DNA of 64,000 bases from Sphingobium sp. SCG-1 (GCF_002953135.1 NZ_CP026372.1:2046001-2110000), one strand, 5' to 3'. Positions 50,664-60,376 are shown, counted from the first letter of the stretch. Program-made: numbers and translations. Notes: generated from the letters alone by a model not told the origin.

Positions 50664-51956
50664 TTACGCAGCCGCTTTCTTCGATAGCCACAACAGCCAG
50701 AACTGGGCGATCTCTTTGCGCGCGCCCGTGTTCACCTGCTCGAACGCCGCCTTTGCGCCTGCGGTGTCCCCGGACATGGCAAGGGTTATGCCAAGGCGCG
50801 TGTTGACCTCACCGGCGTCTACTGAGCCCTTCTGCAAAGCAACCTTATAGAGTTCGGCGGCCTTCGCATATTCGCCGTAACCCTGATAAGCGCCAGCGGT
50901 GAACGCGGCGGTCCGGCCATTTGCCGCCTTCGACGCGTCTGCCGCCGCAGAGGTTAGGGACGCTTTGTCAGACGTCATCTTGCCGGTAGCCTGCGTGTAG
51001 AAGTCGTTGAGCTTTCCGGCAGGCAGCTTACCATTGGAACGACCCTGATCGATTACCGACTTCACTTCGCCGAACAATGCCAGCTTGGATGCCGTATCGG
51101 CATATTCGGCATAGTCATATTCGCTCTGCAACGCGCCGGTCTGGTACATGAGGCGCATTACATCCAAGTTCTCACCTGCGGTCAGTGAGCGGTTGCGATC
51201 CTGGAACGTGCGCAACAACTGACGCCAGTTCTCGCCGGTCGGATTGGTTTCAACCTGAAGCATCGCCCACTGCGGCGCATCCGGAGCGCCGGCCGTGTAG
51301 GCCATGGAGAACCCGCGGCTCAACCATGCAGCAGGCACTGGCCGTCCCGCAGCCTTCTCCAATTCGATAGCTTTCTTAAGAGGCGTTAATCCCTGGAGCG
51401 CTACTGGCTTCGCAGCAGCCGAGAGTTGTCCCGTATTACCGCTCAGTGCGATGGCCTTCTGGAAGTTGGCTTCAGCCAGCAGAAGGTTGGAATTGCTGCC
51501 GTCATAGTTCGCTTCCGCCGCTTTCTGCAGATAGGTTATCGCGTCATCGTAGTCCTTCTGGTTGAAGGCCAATTGACCCGCGAAGAAGTTGAACTTGGGA
51601 ACATCAGCGGCCGGCGTAACGCCGCTGGCAAGCATCTGCTTCAATCCCTGGCGCTGCATCGCCTGGTCGTTCAAGCCAAGTCCGGCGGCAAGGCGGAAAT
51701 TGCCCGCCGTGTATTTGTCGCCCGGCGTGGTCGCAGCAGCATCAGCCGCTGGCAGAGCTGCGGACATAGCAGCGAAATCCTTGGCGGTGTTTGCCTTCTG
51801 CACAGCTTGCGCAGCTTCGATGAAGCCCTTGCTCATTTCAAGCTTCGGGGCTTCAGGCGCCTTTTCCTTCTTCGCGGCCATGGCGGGTGCTGAAGTCATG
51901 GCTACGCCAGCGACGCCAAGCATCAAACTACAGGCCAATTTGGAAATAGAACGCAT
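50664..51956 (-). CDS. Exported TPR-like repeat protein (paralogue)
   Basis: A 430-residue protein. The ATG at 51956 is chosen: AAGGAG lies upstream at a proper distance and a signal peptide follows (LACSLMLGVAGVAMTSAPAMA-A). The body is helix-turn-helix repeats (FFAGQLAFNQKDYDDAITYL, LLLAEANFQKAIALSGNTGQ, AYQGYGEYAKAAELYKVALQ, RLGITLAMSGDTAGAKAAFE). Rich in Ala and Lys. Same repeat order as the gene downstream (49227-50510). A strong terminator ends it. Function unknown. Confidence 0.88.
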   Translation of the reverse strand: MRSISKLACSLMLGVAGVAMTSAPAMAAKKEKAPEAPKLEMSKGFIEAAQAVQKANTAKDFAAMSAALPAADAAATTPGDKYTAGNFRLAAGLGLNDQAMQRQGLKQMLASGVTPAADVPKFNFFAGQLAFNQKDYDDAITYLQKAAEANYDGSNSNLLLAEANFQKAIALSGNTGQLSAAAKPVALQGLTPLKKAIELEKAAGRPVPAAWLSRGFSMAYTAGAPDAPQWAMLQVETNPTGENWRQLLRTFQDRNRSLTAGENLDVMRLMYQTGALQSEYDYAEYADTASKLALFGEVKSVIDQGRSNGKLPAGKLNDFYTQATGKMTSDKASLTSAAADASKAANGRTAAFTAGAYQGYGEYAKAAELYKVALQKGSVDAGEVNTRLGITLAMSGDTAGAKAAFEQVNTGARKEIAQFWLLWLSKKAAA

Positions 51957-52306
51957 CAGACTACTCTCCTTAACGACAATGATATCTAAACCGCTTCTAA
52001 CGGGGCTGAACCCCCACGCGCATTGCCATGTTCCGTATCCGATTAGGCATCCGCGCGTGAATAACCGTTGAACAAGCGATATATCGGCGCGGGTCGCATC
52101 TGTCATGACTGATAGCATCGATCTATGCTGTTTCGCATCTCTTCATCGCTTGCGAAGCTCATTTCGTCGATCACCTGGCAAATTCACTCAGCACATTAGC
52201 CTCGCGTACGTGTACGCGTACGCGCGAGGGGTGACATAGCCTGCGTGCTAGGCTAGGGTCGCGCAGACACAGAAATGTAACGCAACACCCGGAAAAGAGA
52301 ATTGCT
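51957..52306. other. 350-bp divergent control region before gyrA
   Basis: No gene seen. It holds an imperfect palindrome with arms CCTCGCG (52200-52206) and CGCGAGG (52223-52229) around three GTACG-type repeats. A possible promoter follows, GTGACA with TAGGGT 17 bp further, some 50 bp before gyrA. Both calls are tentative. Confidence 0.4.
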
Positions 52307-54985
52307 TTGACCGACGAGACCCTCCTCGCCGACCCTTCGGATATCAGCCCGATCAGCATCGTCGACGAGATGAAGACGAGCTATCTGGACTACGCCATGT
52401 CCGTGATAGTCAGCCGCGCGCTGCCGGACGTACGCGATGGCTTGAAGCCTGTTCACCGTCGCATTCTCTACGCCGCCCATGAAGCGGGCTATGTTGCCGG
52501 ACGACCCTATCGCAAATGCAGCCGCATCGTCGGCGATGTCATGGGTAAATATCACCCGCATGGCGACAGCGCGATCTACATGGCCTTGGCGCGCCTTGCG
52601 CAGGATTGGTCGATGCGCGTCATGCTTATCGACGGTCAGGGCAATTTCGGGTCGATGGACCCCGATATGCCCGCGGCCATGCGCTACACCGAAGCGCGGC
52701 TTGCCAAAGTGTCGAACAGCCTGCTGGAAGATCTCGACAAGGATACCGTCGACTTCACGCCCAACTACGATGCCTCGGAGAGTGAACCGCAGGTTCTGCC
52801 CGCGCGCTTCCCGAATCTGCTGGTCAACGGCGCGGGCGGCATCGCGGTCGGTATGGCCACCAACATTCCGCCGCACAATCTGGGCGAAGTCATCAACGCC
52901 TGCCTTGCCTATATCGATAACGGCGGCATCACGATTGACGAGCTGATCGAGATCGTGCCCGGTCCTGACTTTCCGACTGGCGCGCTGATCCTCGGTCAGT
53001 CCGGCGCGCGGCGAGCCTATCATGAAGGTCGCGGTTCGATCATCATGCGATCTCGCCATGTGGTCGAGGAAGGGCGTAACGATCGCCAGTCGATCGTGCT
53101 GACCGAAATCCCGTATCAGACCGGCAAGAACAATCTTGTCGAAAAGATCGCGGAGGCCGCCAAGGACAAGCGGATCGAAGGCGTAAGCGACATCCGCGAT
53201 GAATCCAGCCGCCTGGGCGTACGTATCGTCATAGAATTGAAGCGCGACGCGACGCCTGAAGTGGTGCTCAACCAGTTGTGGCGGCACACGCCTGCGCAGG
53301 CGAGTTTTCCGGCAAACATGCTGGCGATCCGTGGCGGCCGTCCGGAAACGCTGAACCTGCGCGACATCATCGAAGCGTTCGTGAAGTTCCGCGAAGAGGT
53401 TATAACTCGCCGTACCAAGTTCGAACTGAACAAGGCCCGTGAGCGGGCGCATCTGTTGCTCGGCCTTGTCGTCGCGGTCACGAATCTCGACGAAGTTGTC
53501 CGGATCATCCGTGCCTCGTCCAGCCCGGCCGAAGCGCGAGAGGCGTTGCTGACGCGCGAATGGCCTGCCGAGCAAGTCGCGCCGTACATCCGCTTGGTGG
53601 AAGCCATTGAGACCGAGATTTCCGGTGACGTGTACCGCCTGTCGGAGCTTCAGGTCCGCGCGATCCTTGATCTTCGTCTGCACCGCCTGACCGCATTAGG
53701 CCGGGACGAGATAGGCAACGAACTGGCGGGTCTGGCTGCCAACATCGCGGAATATCTCTCCATCCTCGAAGATCGCGTAAAGCTTTACGCAGTGATGCGT
53801 GATGAGCTCGTAGCGGTGCGCGATGAATTTGCGACGCCGCGCCGCTCGACGATCACTGCCGCTGCCGACGGCATTGACGACGAAGACCTGATTGAGCGCG
53901 AGGAGATGGTCGTCACCGTCACGCATCAGGGCTACATCAAGCGCACACCGCTTGAGACTTTCCGCGCGCAGGCGCGTGGCGGCAAGGGCCGCTCCGGCAT
54001 GGCGACCAAGGATGAGGATGCTGTCACCAACCTGTTCGTGACCAGCACGCATACGCCAGTGTTGTTCTTCTCCACCCATGGCAAAGTGTACCGCATGAAG
54101 GTGTGGCGCCTGCCCGAGGGCGGGCCGGCAACACGCGGGCGACCGATGGTGAACCTGCTGCCGCTCGCCAATGGCGAGACGATCCGCACTGTCCTGCCGC
54201 TGCCAGAGGACGAAGATAGCTGGAAGGACTTGTCGGTCGTGTTCGCGACAGCGCATGGCAATGTCCGCCGCAACAGCATGGACGCCTTCGCCAATATCCC
54301 GAGCAACGGCAAGTTCGCGATGCGGTTCGACGAGGATGCGACCGATCGCCTGATCGGCGTAGCGCTGTTGTCCGAAACTGACGACGCCCTACTCGCCACA
54401 CGTCAGGGCAAGGCTATCCGCTTTGCCTCGACCGATGTTCGGGAATTTCAGAGCCGGACCTCCACGGGCGTGCGTGGTATGACGCTGAAGGACGGCGACG
54501 AAGTGATCTCCCTCTCCATCCTGCATCGCTCCGGTGCGACGCAGGAAGAGCGCGAGGAATATCTGCGTTTCGCCCCCTGGAAGCCCGAAAAAGAAGGGGA
54601 AATGAGAGATCAGGACCGCTTCGCCATGATGCGGGAACATGAGCAGTTCATTCTTACCGTCTGCGCAAACGGCTATGGCAAATTGTCGTCGGCTTATGAT
54701 TACCGCCGCACCAACCGGGGCGGGCAGGGTATCACCAACATCGACAATATCGGCCGCAATGGCCCTGTGGTCGCCAGCTTTGCCGTTGTGCATGACGATC
54801 ATCTGATGCTGGTCACCGACCAGGCGAAGCTCATCCGCATGGGCCTTTCCACCATGCGCGTCATCGGTCGTAATTCAGCGGGCGTGCGCCTGTTCAATGT
54901 CGCAGAGAACGAGCATGTCGTCAGCGCCGCCCGCATCGAGGACAGCGACGAAGACGAGGTCGTCGTCACCGAGGCAAATGATTAA
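52307..54985 (+). CDS. gyrA: DNA gyrase subunit A
   Basis: Breakage-reunion subunit of gyrase. 892 residues, starting with TTG 52307 (AGAGAATTGC before it). Motifs: YLDYAMSVIVSRALPDVRDG, the QRDR HPHGDSAIYMALARLAQDW, catalytic Tyr127 in AAMRYTEAR, and the GyrA box QARGGKG in the C-terminal wrapping domain, whose blades are visible (GYIKRTPLETF, GKVYRMKVWRLPE, GKAIRFASTDV). With offset +5 to E. coli, Ser83 is kept (Ser88) but Asp87 is Met92. The acidic tail (DSDEDEVVV) is common. Confidence 0.97.
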   Translation: MTDETLLADPSDISPISIVDEMKTSYLDYAMSVIVSRALPDVRDGLKPVHRRILYAAHEAGYVAGRPYRKCSRIVGDVMGKYHPHGDSAIYMALARLAQDWSMRVMLIDGQGNFGSMDPDMPAAMRYTEARLAKVSNSLLEDLDKDTVDFTPNYDASESEPQVLPARFPNLLVNGAGGIAVGMATNIPPHNLGEVINACLAYIDNGGITIDELIEIVPGPDFPTGALILGQSGARRAYHEGRGSIIMRSRHVVEEGRNDRQSIVLTEIPYQTGKNNLVEKIAEAAKDKRIEGVSDIRDESSRLGVRIVIELKRDATPEVVLNQLWRHTPAQASFPANMLAIRGGRPETLNLRDIIEAFVKFREEVITRRTKFELNKARERAHLLLGLVVAVTNLDEVVRIIRASSSPAEAREALLTREWPAEQVAPYIRLVEAIETEISGDVYRLSELQVRAILDLRLHRLTALGRDEIGNELAGLAANIAEYLSILEDRVKLYAVMRDELVAVRDEFATPRRSTITAAADGIDDEDLIEREEMVVTVTHQGYIKRTPLETFRAQARGGKGRSGMATKDEDAVTNLFVTSTHTPVLFFSTHGKVYRMKVWRLPEGGPATRGRPMVNLLPLANGETIRTVLPLPEDEDSWKDLSVVFATAHGNVRRNSMDAFANIPSNGKFAMRFDEDATDRLIGVALLSETDDALLATRQGKAIRFASTDVREFQSRTSTGVRGMTLKDGDEVISLSILHRSGATQEEREEYLRFAPWKPEKEGEMRDQDRFAMMREHEQFILTVCANGYGKLSSAYDYRRTNRGGQGITNIDNIGRNGPVVASFAVVHDDHLMLVTDQAKLIRMGLSTMRVIGRNSAGVRLFNVAENEHVVSAARIEDSDEDEVVVTEAND

Positions 54986-54998
54986 CGGGCTCTTTTTT

Positions 54999-55040
54999 CC
55001 GATCTTCCTAAGCTGGACTTGATAAGCTCAGGAAGATCGG
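54999..55040. terminator. Hairpin between convergent gyrA and cfa
   Basis: Arms CCGATCTTCCT/AGGAAGATCGG (11 bp) extend by further AGCT pairing around a 9-nt tip. A T6 run precedes it on the plus strand, none follows. Probably stops both convergent transcripts, with limited strength. Confidence 0.6.
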
Positions 55041-55047
55041 TCTGAGA

Positions 55048-56325
55048 TTAGGCGGCGCGCACCAGAGTTACCTGAGCCACATCGATCCCGCCGCCACGAA
55101 ATCCGCCCTCGCAGTACATCAGATAATAGCGCCACAGCTTTACAAAACGCGCATCAAAAGTCGCCGGAAGCTGCCCGGTATCGACGGCGGTATCGAACTT
55201 TTCCAGCCACCGGCGCAGCGTTTCGGCGTAGTGTGGCCCGAAATTATACTGGTCTCGCCACAGAAAGCCTTGGGCTTCCGCTAAGGCACGGAAGCGGCTC
55301 TCCGATAGAAGCAGGCCGCCCGGGAAAATATACGCCTGGATGAAGTCGATGCTGGCCGCATAGTTTTCGAAAATTGCGTCATCGATGCAGATATACTGGA
55401 TCGCGGCGCGGCCGCCCGGCTTCAGCAGGCGATGGATCGCGGCGAGATAGTCGGGCCAATAGCGCTGGCCCACGGCCTCCACCATTTCGACGCTGGCGAT
55501 GGCATCATAGGTGCCGGTCGCGTCGCGATAATCCGTCAGATGCACCGTAGCGCGGTCGGCAAAACTTGCCCTTGCAAGGCGCTCCGTAGCGAAGGCCTTT
55601 TGCTCCGATGATAGCGTCAGGCCGTCGTAACGAATCTGTATCCGCTTCAGTGCTTCTTCGGCCAGCGCCCCCCATCCGCAGCCGATCTCCAGCAACGCGT
55701 CGCCGTCCTTCAACGCCAACCGATCGAGGATAGCTTTCGCTTTGCGTTCCTGCGCCGCTTCGAGAGGTTCGGACACATCGGACGGATCAGCGAACAGCGC
55801 GCTGGAATAGTGAAGGTTCTCGTCCAGCCAGAGGCGGTAGAAGTCATTGCCTAAATCATAATGGAACGCGATATTTCGCTTCGATCCGCTATGACTGTTT
55901 CGCCGAAGCAGTTGGACGGCTTTACCGATCCAGCGGTTCATCCCGCGGGCGCGCGCCGTCCGGCCCAGCGTGCGGGCGTTGGCCATGAACAGGGCGAAAA
56001 GCGGCACGGGATCGGGGCTATCCCATTCGCCGCGCGCCCAGGCACGATACCATCCGACCGATCCGCCAAGGGCCAGCCGCACCAGCGCCCGCCAGTCGCG
56101 CAAATGCACGATGCAGTTCGGCCCCTGGGCGCGTCCGCCGAGGATGCGTGTGCTGCCGTCGGGAAGATGCGCCTCCAGCGATCCCACCTCCAGTCCCTCA
56201 TCGATGCGGTCCAACACGCCGTGGAAACGTCCGGCAATCAGGCGCGCAAAAGGGCTGCCGCCCGGAAGAAAGGCGCCGCCAGCCGTCACCAGATGGCGAC
56301 CGCGTTTGGGAGGCTGTGCGTTCAT
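55048..56325 (-). CDS. cfa: Cyclopropane-fatty-acyl-phospholipid synthase family methyltransferase
   Basis: SAM-dependent enzyme that adds a methylene group across double bonds of membrane phospholipids. 425 residues. N-terminal lipid-binding domain, then HYDLGNDFYRLWLDENLHYS, SAM motif LLEIGCGWGALAEEA, TLSSEQKAFATERL, and SVEMVEAVGQRYWPDYLAAI, GGLLLSESRF. It follows the photolyase gene by 35 bp on the same strand; the pair is a common light/oxidative-stress unit in proteobacteria. Related enzymes can make other modified fatty acids. Confidence 0.92.
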   Translation of the reverse strand: MNAQPPKRGRHLVTAGGAFLPGGSPFARLIAGRFHGVLDRIDEGLEVGSLEAHLPDGSTRILGGRAQGPNCIVHLRDWRALVRLALGGSVGWYRAWARGEWDSPDPVPLFALFMANARTLGRTARARGMNRWIGKAVQLLRRNSHSGSKRNIAFHYDLGNDFYRLWLDENLHYSSALFADPSDVSEPLEAAQERKAKAILDRLALKDGDALLEIGCGWGALAEEALKRIQIRYDGLTLSSEQKAFATERLARASFADRATVHLTDYRDATGTYDAIASVEMVEAVGQRYWPDYLAAIHRLLKPGGRAAIQYICIDDAIFENYAASIDFIQAYIFPGGLLLSESRFRALAEAQGFLWRDQYNFGPHYAETLRRWLEKFDTAVDTGQLPATFDARFVKLWRYYLMYCEGGFRGGGIDVAQVTLVRAA

Positions 56326-56360
56326 AAGCTTCTCTAGCGTCAGCGCGGGCTCTCGATCAA

Positions 56361-57737
56361 TCAGGCTCTGACATGCGCATAGGCTGATAGCGCCCGTTCG
56401 CGTGCTTCGCGATGACCTATGATCTTGCGGGGATAGACTTTCGGGCGACAGCCATGGTCTTCAGGATCATGTATGGCCGCGCCTTCGACGGCTGCCAGTT
56501 CGGGCACCCACCGGCGGATGTAATCGCCTGCATCGAACTTCGCCGATTGCGTCAGTGGCGCCATGATCCGCGTGAACATGTTGGCATCCACGCCGCTTCC
56601 CATCACCCATTGCCAGTTGACGGCGTTACTGGCATAGTCCGCATCGACCAGCGTGTCCCAGAACCACTGTTCGCCGACGCGCCAGTCGGCCAGCAGATGT
56701 TTGACGAGGAAACTGGCGGTAATCATCCGCACGCGATTATGCATCCAGCCGCTCGTCCAGAGTTGCCGCATGCCCGCATCGACGATGGGATACCCGGTTC
56801 GGCCTCGCTTCCAGGCGACAATATCTTGCTCCGCCTCGGGACCGGAGCGCCACGACAGTGTGTCGAACTGTGCTTTAGCATTGGTCTTGCCGTATTCGGG
56901 GAACGCAAGGATCACGTTCTCGGCATAATCGCGCCAGACAAGTTCCTTCAGGAATGTGTTCTGGTCGCCGGGCAAATCACTGATCGCGTGCCACACTTTT
57001 GCAACAGAGATTTCCCCGAAATGCAGGTGCGGGGAGAGCCGGGACGATCCTTCGACTGATGGCAGATTGCGCCCGTCGTCATAGGAATCCGCTTGCGGCA
57101 GAAACGCCTTCAGTCGCTTGGCTGCGCCTTTCTCGCCGGGCATCCATTCGTCGGCAAGCCCCTTTGACCAATCGGGCTTTGTCGGCAGCAATCCCCAATC
57201 GGATAGAGTGTCGCTCCTCGGCCAGGACTCCGGCGCGGGAACGACGCGTGGTGCCGGGTGAGGCGCTGGCGGCGGCATATGCTGCCACAGCGCCCTCATG
57301 AACGGCGTGTAGATTTTGTACAGCCCACCGCCACCCGTGCGGATCGTGCCTGGCGGCGTCAGGTAATTGCCGTCGTGCAACACGAGGTCGAGTTGCCCGG
57401 CCAGCGACTTCTCAGCATTAAGCCACCATGGCTCATAATGATGGAGCGCATGGACGCGAGTGGCTCCGATCTCCTTGGCCAGCGCGGGCAATAATTCGGC
57501 ACAGATCCCGCGTCGCAGGATGAGGCGGGAGCCTTTTTCGCGCAGCGCCGCACCCAAATTTGCAAGGCTGTGATGCAGCCACCATAGAGATGCGCCGCCC
57601 ATCTTGCGGTGCTTGGGCGTCTCTTCATCCAGGATGAAGACGGGCACGACTGGCCCTTCCGCCGCTGCCGCGATCAAGGCAGCCTGATCGGACAGACGCA
57701 AATCCCGGCGGAACCAGAGAATGACAGGAGCGCTCAT
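56361..57737 (-). CDS. phrB: Deoxyribodipyrimidine photolyase
   Basis: Light-driven repair of cyclobutane pyrimidine dimers. 458 residues. N-terminal antenna domain (ILWFRRDLRLSDQAALIAAA), FAD domain with GSSRLSPHLHFGEISVAKVW, LVWRDYAENVI, and the region GMRQLWTSGWMHNRVRMITA, DADYASNAVNWQWVMGSG carrying the Trp chain and substrate contacts. All class I features present. First gene of a probable operon with cfa. Confidence 0.95.
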   Translation of the reverse strand: MSAPVILWFRRDLRLSDQAALIAAAAEGPVVPVFILDEETPKHRKMGGASLWWLHHSLANLGAALREKGSRLILRRGICAELLPALAKEIGATRVHALHHYEPWWLNAEKSLAGQLDLVLHDGNYLTPPGTIRTGGGGLYKIYTPFMRALWQHMPPPAPHPAPRVVPAPESWPRSDTLSDWGLLPTKPDWSKGLADEWMPGEKGAAKRLKAFLPQADSYDDGRNLPSVEGSSRLSPHLHFGEISVAKVWHAISDLPGDQNTFLKELVWRDYAENVILAFPEYGKTNAKAQFDTLSWRSGPEAEQDIVAWKRGRTGYPIVDAGMRQLWTSGWMHNRVRMITASFLVKHLLADWRVGEQWFWDTLVDADYASNAVNWQWVMGSGVDANMFTRIMAPLTQSAKFDAGDYIRRWVPELAAVEGAAIHDPEDHGCRPKVYPRKIIGHREARERALSAYAHVRA

Positions 57738-57780
57738 GGACGTGCTGATGCCCGCATTTTCCGCTCGGTGCCAGCCTTCC

Positions 57781-58692
57781 TTACTGGTAGTAGCTCATTG
57801 CCAGCACGCGCATGGCATCGGCATGGCGGCGGGCGACCGCGTGCTGGTCTGTCCCGTAACCACCTCCCAGAGCAGAGGCGAGCGCGATTCCGCGCTTGCG
57901 GGCGAGCCCGCCGACAAAGCTGTCGCGCGCCACCAGCCCGATGTCGGATAACGCGAGCCGTCCCAATCGATCCTCTCCGTGAACATCCACACCCGCCTGA
58001 TAGAGGATAAGGTCGGGGGCGCTGGAATCGATAAGGCGCGGCAGATGATGCTCCAGCGCGTCCAGATACGCGTCATCTCCGGTAGCGTCCGGTAACGCTA
58101 CATCGAGCGTCGATTGCGCTTTCCGGGCCGGAAAATTCTTTTCCGCATGTATCGAAAAAGTCGTCACGTCGGCGCGTCCGGCCAGCAGCGATGCGGTCCC
58201 GTCTCCCTGATGCACGTCAAGATCGACGATCAGTACATGCTGCACGCGCTTCTCGGCCAGTAGGCGGTGCGCCGCGATCGCCAGGTCATTGAAAATGCAG
58301 TAGCCCGCGCCGGTATCAAACAGCGCATGGTGACTGCCGCCAGCACCATTGGCTGCATAGCCGCGATCCAGCGCCAGCCGCGCCGCCATCCATGTGCCGC
58401 CGCTGGTGCGCAAGGCACGCCGCGCCAGCCGTTCGGTAATCGAAAAGCCAATTCGCCGCGCCTTTTCCGCTGGCACCTCAGCCCGCATGACTTCGTCGAC
58501 ATAGTGGCTGTCATGTACGGCATTTACCCATTCCACCGGCATCAGCGGCGCTTCATGCTCGACCGGTGGATCACGATCCGCGCGCAACAAGTCGCGGACC
58601 AGCGTGTATTTATCCCACGGAAAGCGCGTGGTGCCTGATGTATCGGCATCCTGCCGCAAACTGTAATCCGGATGATGGACGAGCGGGAACAT
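57781..58692 (-). CDS. Histone deacetylase family protein (acetylpolyamine/acetoin-utilisation type)
   Basis: Zinc amidohydrolase of 303 residues. Active-site features: NGAGGSHHALFDTGAGYCIF with the His pair, zinc ligands in IVDLDVHQGDGTASL, and LILYQAGVDVHGEDRLGRL with the late Asp. Bacterial members deacetylate small amines or proteins; the substrate is not known. Its 5' side faces rppH; 3' side is 43 bp from phrB. Confidence 0.9.
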   Translation of the reverse strand: MFPLVHHPDYSLRQDADTSGTTRFPWDKYTLVRDLLRADRDPPVEHEAPLMPVEWVNAVHDSHYVDEVMRAEVPAEKARRIGFSITERLARRALRTSGGTWMAARLALDRGYAANGAGGSHHALFDTGAGYCIFNDLAIAAHRLLAEKRVQHVLIVDLDVHQGDGTASLLAGRADVTTFSIHAEKNFPARKAQSTLDVALPDATGDDAYLDALEHHLPRLIDSSAPDLILYQAGVDVHGEDRLGRLALSDIGLVARDSFVGGLARKRGIALASALGGGYGTDQHAVARRHADAMRVLAMSYYQ

Positions 58693-58797
58693 GCGGCCTA
58701 TCTACCCACCAAGAGGGATAAGTGCCTGTGCGCCGATTCCCTGCCAACGTCCAACGATTATGCTGGGCGCGCCAACGAAACAGAGACATGGGGATAT

Positions 58798-59274
58798 ATG
58801 CCCAAGACATCAGACCTGCCTTATCGCCCCTGTGTGGGAATCATGCTCGTAAATACGGACGGCGATGTGTTCGTAGGGCAGCGGCTGGATAACAAGGTTG
58901 AGGCTTGGCAGATGCCGCAAGGTGGTATCGATCCGGGTGAAGATCCCCGGGCTGCGGCAATGAGGGAGTTGGGCGAGGAAACCGGCATAGTGCCGGAGCT
59001 GGTCGACATCATCGCGCAATCCAAGGACGAATATTTCTACGATCTTCCTGACGAACTGGTGGGTAAGGTATGGGGCGGGAAATTTCGGGGGCAGCGCCAG
59101 ATCTGGTATCTGGCGCGCTTTGGGGGCAGCGACGACGCCGTCAATATTCAGACAGCCGATCCTGAATTCCGGGCATGGAAATGGACCCAGCCCGAAACCC
59201 TGCCTGATCTGATCGTGCCTTTCAAAAGGAAGCTGTATCGCGACCTTTTAAAAGAATTTGGCCATTTGATTTAA
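58798..59274 (+). CDS. rppH: RNA pyrophosphohydrolase (Nudix)
   Basis: Removes pyrophosphate from the 5' end of mRNA and cleaves dinucleoside polyphosphates. 158 residues from ATG 58798, chosen because LPYRPCVGIMLVN is the usual start. The Nudix box GxxxxxExxxxxxxREUxEExGU is exact: Gly-Gly-Ile through GEETGI (about residues 41-64). YDLPDELVGKVWGGKFRGQR and WKWTQPETLPDLIVPFKRKL are typical of RppH. Divergent from the deacetylase-family gene. Confidence 0.95.
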   Translation: MPKTSDLPYRPCVGIMLVNTDGDVFVGQRLDNKVEAWQMPQGGIDPGEDPRAAAMRELGEETGIVPELVDIIAQSKDEYFYDLPDELVGKVWGGKFRGQRQIWYLARFGGSDDAVNIQTADPEFRAWKWTQPETLPDLIVPFKRKLYRDLLKEFGHLI

Positions 59275-59358
59275 GCGGCGCTCGGGTTTGCGTTCGGCTG
59301 TGAGTAACGGTCGATCAACTGAGTTCAAGTCGCCGACAAATTCTGTACGGTGCAATCC

Positions 59359-60318
59359 ATGTTCAAGCGTCACCGTCTGCTATTTCTCGTTTGCGCCATA
59401 AGCTGTTTGAGCGAAACCGGCTTTGCGGAAACTTCCAATCCCGCGGATGCAGCGCCTTCCACTGCAAAGGCTCCTGCGCCTCCGCCATTGTCCGAACCTG
59501 TCAGGAAAATGCTGGAAGCAGCGATCGCCAGCCGCAACGATGCGGACATCAACGCAGTGGCCAGAATTGCGCAACAAACCAATCCCCAAGCCCGCGCTGA
59601 GATCGCGGCGATGGTCAACCAGTACCGGGTTACAATGGAAACGGCGCGCAAGGAGAAGTTGAGCGATCCGCATGTGTTGGCGCTGTGGGACGGGCGCGGC
59701 GAACTGGGCGGGTTCCTCTCGACCGGGACAGCGGAAGAAGTCGGCATCAGCGCCGGCCTCAGTTTGCAACGTCAGGGCCTTAGATGGTTGCACAAACTAC
59801 AGGGAAGCGCCGACTACCGCCGCGCTAACGGCGAAACCTCGCGGGAGCGCTTTCAGGGATCCTATGAAGGGCGCTATCAGTTTGATCCGAAGGGCTACGC
59901 CTACGGCTTGGCCCAATATGAGCGCGATCCGTTCCTGGGGTACGACAGCCGCTATACGACCTCGATCGGAGTCGGTTATCGGCTGTTGCAGAACAAGAAG
60001 ATGGACCTTTCCGTAAACGTCGGTCCGTCGCTGCGACTGGTGGATTACACGCTGGACGAGAGCGAGAACAAGCTTGGCGCGCGTTCCTCTTATGACCTTG
60101 CCTGGAAGCTCACGCCTGCACTGACGTTTCGACAAAACGGGTCGGCTTATCTTGAGGACGAACTTAAAAGCGCTACGTTGCTGACCTCGCTCGACGCCAG
60201 ACTTATATCGAAGCTGACGGCGCGGCTCTCCTATAACGTGCAGCGCGAGGCCGACACCATATTGATCGACGGCCATACCGACACGCTCAGCAAGGTGACA
60301 CTGGTTTACGACTTCTGA
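59359..60318 (+). CDS. DUF481 outer membrane beta-barrel protein (YdiY-like)
   Basis: A 319-residue exported protein. ATG 59359 is preferred over GTG 59350, both give the signal peptide (LLFLVCAISCLSETGFA-E). Residues 35-115 form a helical periplasmic segment (LEAAIASRNDADINAVARIA). The C-terminal two thirds are amphipathic beta-strands (GISAGLSLQRQGLRWLHKLQ, SYEGRYQFDPKGYAYGLAQY, GVGYRLLQNKKMDLSVNVGP) and end in VYDF, a terminal Phe as in outer membrane barrels. Homologues are called salt-induced outer membrane protein; function unclear. Confidence 0.87.
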   Translation: MFKRHRLLFLVCAISCLSETGFAETSNPADAAPSTAKAPAPPPLSEPVRKMLEAAIASRNDADINAVARIAQQTNPQARAEIAAMVNQYRVTMETARKEKLSDPHVLALWDGRGELGGFLSTGTAEEVGISAGLSLQRQGLRWLHKLQGSADYRRANGETSRERFQGSYEGRYQFDPKGYAYGLAQYERDPFLGYDSRYTTSIGVGYRLLQNKKMDLSVNVGPSLRLVDYTLDESENKLGARSSYDLAWKLTPALTFRQNGSAYLEDELKSATLLTSLDARLISKLTARLSYNVQREADTILIDGHTDTLSKVTLVYDF

Positions 60319-60376
60319 TCGTCGATTGATGGTTGAGGGGTGGAGCCGTTGAAACGGCTCTGTTACACTGTTGCCG

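Noticed and set aside
52253..53683. Long minus-strand frame opposite gyrA
   Set aside because: Shadow of gyrA codon use; no family resemblance and no ribosome site.
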